Source: Qipengyuania flavescens (GTDB lineage Bacteria; Pseudomonadota; Alphaproteobacteria; Sphingomonadales; Sphingomonadaceae). Taken from it: a stretch of DNA of 64,000 nt. Each line of letters begins with the position of its first letter. Within the stretch, counting starts at the first letter, position 1. Below are positions 61,260-64,000 of this stretch, in pieces. The position numbers were made by a program, and so were the translations under genes. The stretch covers positions 186,001 to 250,000 of the forward strand of contig NZ_JARULD010000001.1 of assembly GCF_029688735.1 (NCBI RefSeq), written 5' to 3'. The notes under the pieces were generated by a model that was not told the origin of the DNA, searched no databases, and saw nothing but the letters and a program-made list of their open reading frames with translations.

Positions 61260-62933
61260 ATGGCCGCGCAATACGCATTCGTCATGAAGGACATGACCAA
61301 GACATTCCCCGGCGCGCAGAAGCCGGTGCTGAGCAATATCAACCTACAATTCTATCGCGGGGCGAAGATCGGCATCGTCGGGCCGAACGGCGCGGGCAAG
61401 TCCACCCTCATCAAGATCATGGCCGGCATCGACACCGACATTTCGGGCGAGGCCTGGCCGGGCGAGAACATCACCGTCGGCTATCTGGAGCAGGAACCCG
61501 AGCTGGACGAGAGCAAGACCGTGCTCGAAAATGTCAAGGACGGTGCCCGCGACATCGCCGACAAGGTCGATGAATACAACGCGATCGCCGCGCAGATGGC
61601 CGAACCCGATGCCGATTTCGAAGCGCTGGGTGACAAGATGGCCGCGCTGCAGACCGAGATCGACGCCGTCGACGGCTGGACCCTCGACAACCAGCTCGAA
61701 ATCGCGATGGAGGCCCTGCGCTGCCCGCCGGGCGACAGCCCCGTCACCGATCTTTCGGGCGGCGAGAAGCGCCGTGTCGCGCTGACCCGCCTGCTGATCC
61801 AGAAGCCCGACATCCTGTTGCTGGACGAGCCGACCAACCACCTCGATGCCGAAAGCGTCGAATGGCTCGAAAACCACCTCAAGGAATATGCCGGCGCCGT
61901 GCTGATGATCACCCACGACCGCTACTTCCTCGACAATGTGGTGGAATGGATCCTCGAACTCGACCGCGGCAGCTACTACCCCTACGAGGGCAATTACTCG
62001 ACCTATCTCGAGAAGAAAGCGAAGCGCCTCGAGCAGGAAAGCCGCGAGGAAAGCGGGCGGCAGAAGTCGCTCAGCCGCGAGCTCGAATGGATCCGGCAGA
62101 CGCCGTCCGCGCGCCAGACCAAGTCCAAGGCACGTATCCGCAAGTTCGAGGAACTCCAGGAAAGCCAGAAGGACCGCAAGCCGGGCAAGGCGCAGATCGT
62201 CATCCAGGTGCCCGAACGGCTCGGCGGCAAGGTGATCGAGGCCAAGGGCCTGACCAAGTCGTACGGCGACAAGCTGCTCTTCGAAAACCTCGATTTCATG
62301 CTGCCCCCGGGCGGCATCGTCGGCGTGATCGGGCCGAACGGCGCGGGCAAATCCACCCTGTTCAAGATCATCACCGGGCAGGAAGAGCCCGACAGCGGCA
62401 GCATAGAGATCGGCAGCACCGTCCACCTCGGCTATGTCGACCAGAGCCGCGACGACCTGAACCCGAAGAACAACGTGTGGGAGGAAATCTCCGACGGCCT
62501 CGACTACATGAAGGTCAACGGCCACGACACCTCCACGCGCGCTTACGTGGGCGCGTTCAATTTCAAGGGCGCGGACCAGCAGAAGAACGTCGGCAAGCTT
62601 TCGGGCGGCGAACGCAACCGCGTGCACATGGCCAAGATGCTCAAGGAAGGCGGCAACGTGCTGCTGCTGGACGAGCCGACCAACGACCTCGACGTGGAAA
62701 CGCTGGGCGCGCTGGAAGAGGCGATTGAGAACTTCGCCGGCTGCGCCGTGGTCATCTCGCACGACCGCTTCTTCCTCGACCGGCTTGCAACGCACATCCT
62801 CGCCTTCGAAGGCAACAGCCATGTGGAGTGGTTCGAGGGCAATTTCGAGGCTTACGAAGAGGACAAGCGGCGCAGGCTGGGCGATGCAGCGGATCGGCCG
62901 ACACGGCTGGCGTACAAGAAGCTGACGCGATAA
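61260..62933 (+). CDS. ettA: Energy-dependent translational throttle protein EttA
   Basis: EttA is an ABC-F ATPase that gates the ribosomal E site under low energy. The 557-residue protein has two ABC domains, with Walker A GPNGAGKSTLI and GPNGAGKSTLF, signatures SGGEKRRVAL and SGGERNRVHM, and Walker B LLLDEPTNHLD and LLLDEPTNDLD. The P-site arm between them contains RQTKSKARIRKFEEL, and an EttA-like first-domain arm (residues about 90-140) is also present. The protein begins MAAQYAFVMKDMTKTFPGAQ. The stop is followed ten bases on by a hairpin repeat. Confidence 0.95.
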   Translation: MAAQYAFVMKDMTKTFPGAQKPVLSNINLQFYRGAKIGIVGPNGAGKSTLIKIMAGIDTDISGEAWPGENITVGYLEQEPELDESKTVLENVKDGARDIADKVDEYNAIAAQMAEPDADFEALGDKMAALQTEIDAVDGWTLDNQLEIAMEALRCPPGDSPVTDLSGGEKRRVALTRLLIQKPDILLLDEPTNHLDAESVEWLENHLKEYAGAVLMITHDRYFLDNVVEWILELDRGSYYPYEGNYSTYLEKKAKRLEQESREESGRQKSLSRELEWIRQTPSARQTKSKARIRKFEELQESQKDRKPGKAQIVIQVPERLGGKVIEAKGLTKSYGDKLLFENLDFMLPPGGIVGVIGPNGAGKSTLFKIITGQEEPDSGSIEIGSTVHLGYVDQSRDDLNPKNNVWEEISDGLDYMKVNGHDTSTRAYVGAFNFKGADQQKNVGKLSGGERNRVHMAKMLKEGGNVLLLDEPTNDLDVETLGALEEAIENFAGCAVVISHDRFFLDRLATHILAFEGNSHVEWFEGNFEAYEEDKRRRLGDAADRPTRLAYKKLTR

Positions 62934-62943
62934 CCGGCCTGTG

Positions 62944-62985
62944 CGGGTCGTTAGCAGACTGGCAGCTAACGACCCGATTGCGGAC
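62944..62985 (-). repeat. Dispersed repeat, copy B, with 12-bp hairpin
   Basis: CGGGTCGTTAGC (62944-62955) and GCTAACGACCCG (62965-62976) form a perfect 12-base stem with a nine-base loop. The right arm continues to give, on the minus strand, the exact 21-mer of copy A (62965-62985). It lies ten bases after the ettA stop and may also limit read-through, but no T-run follows. Confidence 0.78.
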
Positions 62986-62989
62986 ATCG

Positions 62990-63313
62990 TCATTTGGTTT
63001 TCCTTAAGCGTGCTTTGTGGGACTTCCATTCCGGTACATTAATGCACCTTACCAAATGCCGCTCGAACTCACCGATCTCGATGGCTCTTGTGCTTATCGA
63101 CGAGCTGCCATTTCGCAGTGCACGTTTGGCGCGGTCGTGGAGAGCAGTGTGAAAACACCATGCAGATAGCTGGAGCCATTCATCCCTTCCCGACGTGGCA
63201 TCTACCGCCTTATAGTGCTCCCAAAGCGACCAGATCACACCATCGCGCACAGTGAGGGCGATCTGAAATGGCCACAAAGGCCTGACTTTCGCGAATAGCA
63301 TTCGGGCATCCAT
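62990..63313 (-). CDS. Hypothetical protein, doubtful
   Basis: A 107-residue ORF in a gene-poor area. It contains GVIWSLWEHYKAVD and AWCFHTALHDRAKRAL, a composition that could be a real helical protein, and many Trp and Cys. Codon use is richer in A and T than in neighbouring genes. No ribosome-binding site or family is convincing. It may be a decayed or acquired gene, or a chance frame. Confidence 0.3.
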   Translation of the reverse strand: MDARMLFAKVRPLWPFQIALTVRDGVIWSLWEHYKAVDATSGRDEWLQLSAWCFHTALHDRAKRALRNGSSSISTRAIEIGEFERHLVRCINVPEWKSHKARLRKTK

Positions 63314-63881
63314 CTTGTTGCGTTACCAAACGGTCCTGCCTCGGCAACCGCTATGACCGCTTTCCACCCACACGCAGACATTGGGAAGAATCGGTCGTCT
63401 ACCTGAGAGCGGACATTAGGTTTGCGCTTCGGCATAACAGGCCACTTTCGCCTTCGGCCCGCGTTAGTTGATCCTCGCAAACCAAACGTGGTCTCCACTC
63501 GTCCATCCTCTTTAATCAGGGCGCCGCTTTCCTACCTGGCGGCTCGCTGATACCGAGGTAATCCTCTTTGGCAGACGAGGTCTGTATTCGTGACACCAAT
63601 GCTCGCCCCCCCCCCGGGGGGGGGAGATCGAAGTTTGGCACGCTGCGAATTGAACTATTCTATTGTTTACGAACGATTTTTTGGGCGATCGCAATTTGCG
63701 ACAGGGTGTCGCCTTTGTCGCCTCTGTGTCGCTTTCGCCCCGCTCTCCGAACTCGCTCCGCCGCTGCGTTTGACTCACCCCACCCCGGTTTGACACAATA
63801 GCGCGCAACGTGCCCGACACGCGGGCGCATTCCCGGTGGCGCATTTCCTCGCGCCGCGAACACGAAATTCAAAGGAATACC
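63314..63881. other. Gene-poor region before the FKBP gene
   Basis: No convincing gene is seen. Frames here read as shadows. The sequence contains fragments such as GAGCGGACATTAGG (63407-63420) that resemble the dispersed repeat family and a C10G9 tract at 63606-63624. The promoter of the FKBP gene must lie near 63800-63880. Confidence 0.55.
63606..63624. repeat. Symmetrical C10-G9 homopolymer tract
   Basis: Ten C residues (63606-63615) are directly followed by nine G residues (63616-63624). The 18 central bases are a perfect palindrome. Such a tract is prone to slippage and hard to sequence or assemble, so it may be biological or an artefact. Confidence 0.9.
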
Positions 63882-64000
63882 ATGACGACACCCAGCAACG
63901 GTGACACCGTGACCATCGACTACGTCCTCAAGCGCGGCGACGGGCAGGAAATCGGCAATACGTCCGAAGTCGGCCCGCAGACCGTCCAGCTTGGCGCTGG
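63882..64000 (+). CDS. FKBP-type peptidyl-prolyl isomerase (N-terminal part)
   Basis: The window ends inside this gene. The first 39 residues begin MTTPSNGDTVTIDYVLKRGDG, with AAGGA seven bases before the ATG. The pattern DTVTIDYVLKRGDGQEIGNTSE resembles the FKBP or SlyD-like isomerase N-terminus, which speeds cis-trans isomerisation of proline bonds. The catalytic core is outside the window, so subtype and completeness cannot be judged. Confidence 0.7.
   Translation, partial: MTTPSNGDTVTIDYVLKRGDGQEIGNTSEVGPQTVQLGA

Overview
The window looks like chromosomal DNA of an alphaproteobacterium of the order Sphingomonadales, most likely family Erythrobacteraceae (Erythrobacter, Qipengyuania, Aurantiacibacter and relatives). 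This is inferred from high GC, the order rpsB-tsf-pyrH-frr-uppS-cdsA-dxr-rseP-bamA-skp-fabZ, a sphingomonad-style TonB receptor followed by a TPR-sulfotransferase, an alphaproteobacterial LexA box (GAAC-N7-GAAC), an NDUFS4-type complex I accessory subunit, and a long-chain polyprenyl diphosphate synthase of the ubiquinone pathway. No species was identified. There is no complete prophage, insertion sequence, CRISPR array or defence island. Most of the window is housekeeping DNA.

Layout. 1-601: end of a 2OG-Fe(II) oxygenase and a small membrane protein. 611-12500 (minus strand): rpmE, then a long envelope/translation block read right to left as rpsB, tsf, a small membrane protein, pyrH, frr, uppS, cdsA, dxr, rseP, bamA, skp-like, fabZ. 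It couples ribosome biogenesis, isoprenoid carrier and phospholipid precursors, and outer-membrane assembly. 12734-15837: a LexA box, a small membrane protein, and psd-pssA (phosphatidylethanolamine synthesis) with a KAS III-like enzyme. 15901-24290: MFS transporter, CsaA, TPR-sulfotransferase with TonB receptor, BCCT transporter. 24448-35058: tRNA-Tyr, rlmB, HU, lon, ybaB, dnaX, SRP RNA, a striking inverted repeat, NDUFS4-like protein, hrpB, polyprenyl synthase. 35123-38738: chorismate mutase and a PepSY/response-regulator/histidine-kinase operon, then a SIMPL protein. 38880-45174: exported amidohydrolase, ABC-F, uracil-DNA glycosylase, DUF6456, XRE regulator and glycosyltransferase. 45184-48119: yajC-secD-secF. 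48352-53995: tRNA-Pro, an orphan holin-like gene, aroQ, accB-accC, an unrecognised gene, class II aldolase, GFA protein. 54008-57518: Lrp regulator, a kinase-like protein without a recognisable ATP lid, and a WalW-type polysaccharide deacetylase. 57576-62933: two tRNAs, GST, MATE, diguanylate cyclase, EttA. 62934-63881 is gene-poor. The window ends inside an FKBP-type isomerase.

The most interesting items are: a LexA box in front of an unstudied 80-residue membrane protein (candidate SOS division inhibitor); an EF-hand calcium loop inside the coiled coil of the Skp/OmpH homologue; a perfect 28-bp inverted repeat beside the SRP RNA gene; a 21-nt dispersed repeat present twice in opposite orientation; two genes that seem to start with CTG nested in the upstream stop codon (CTGA); a histidine kinase with a degenerate ATPase domain; and a symmetrical C10G9 tract.
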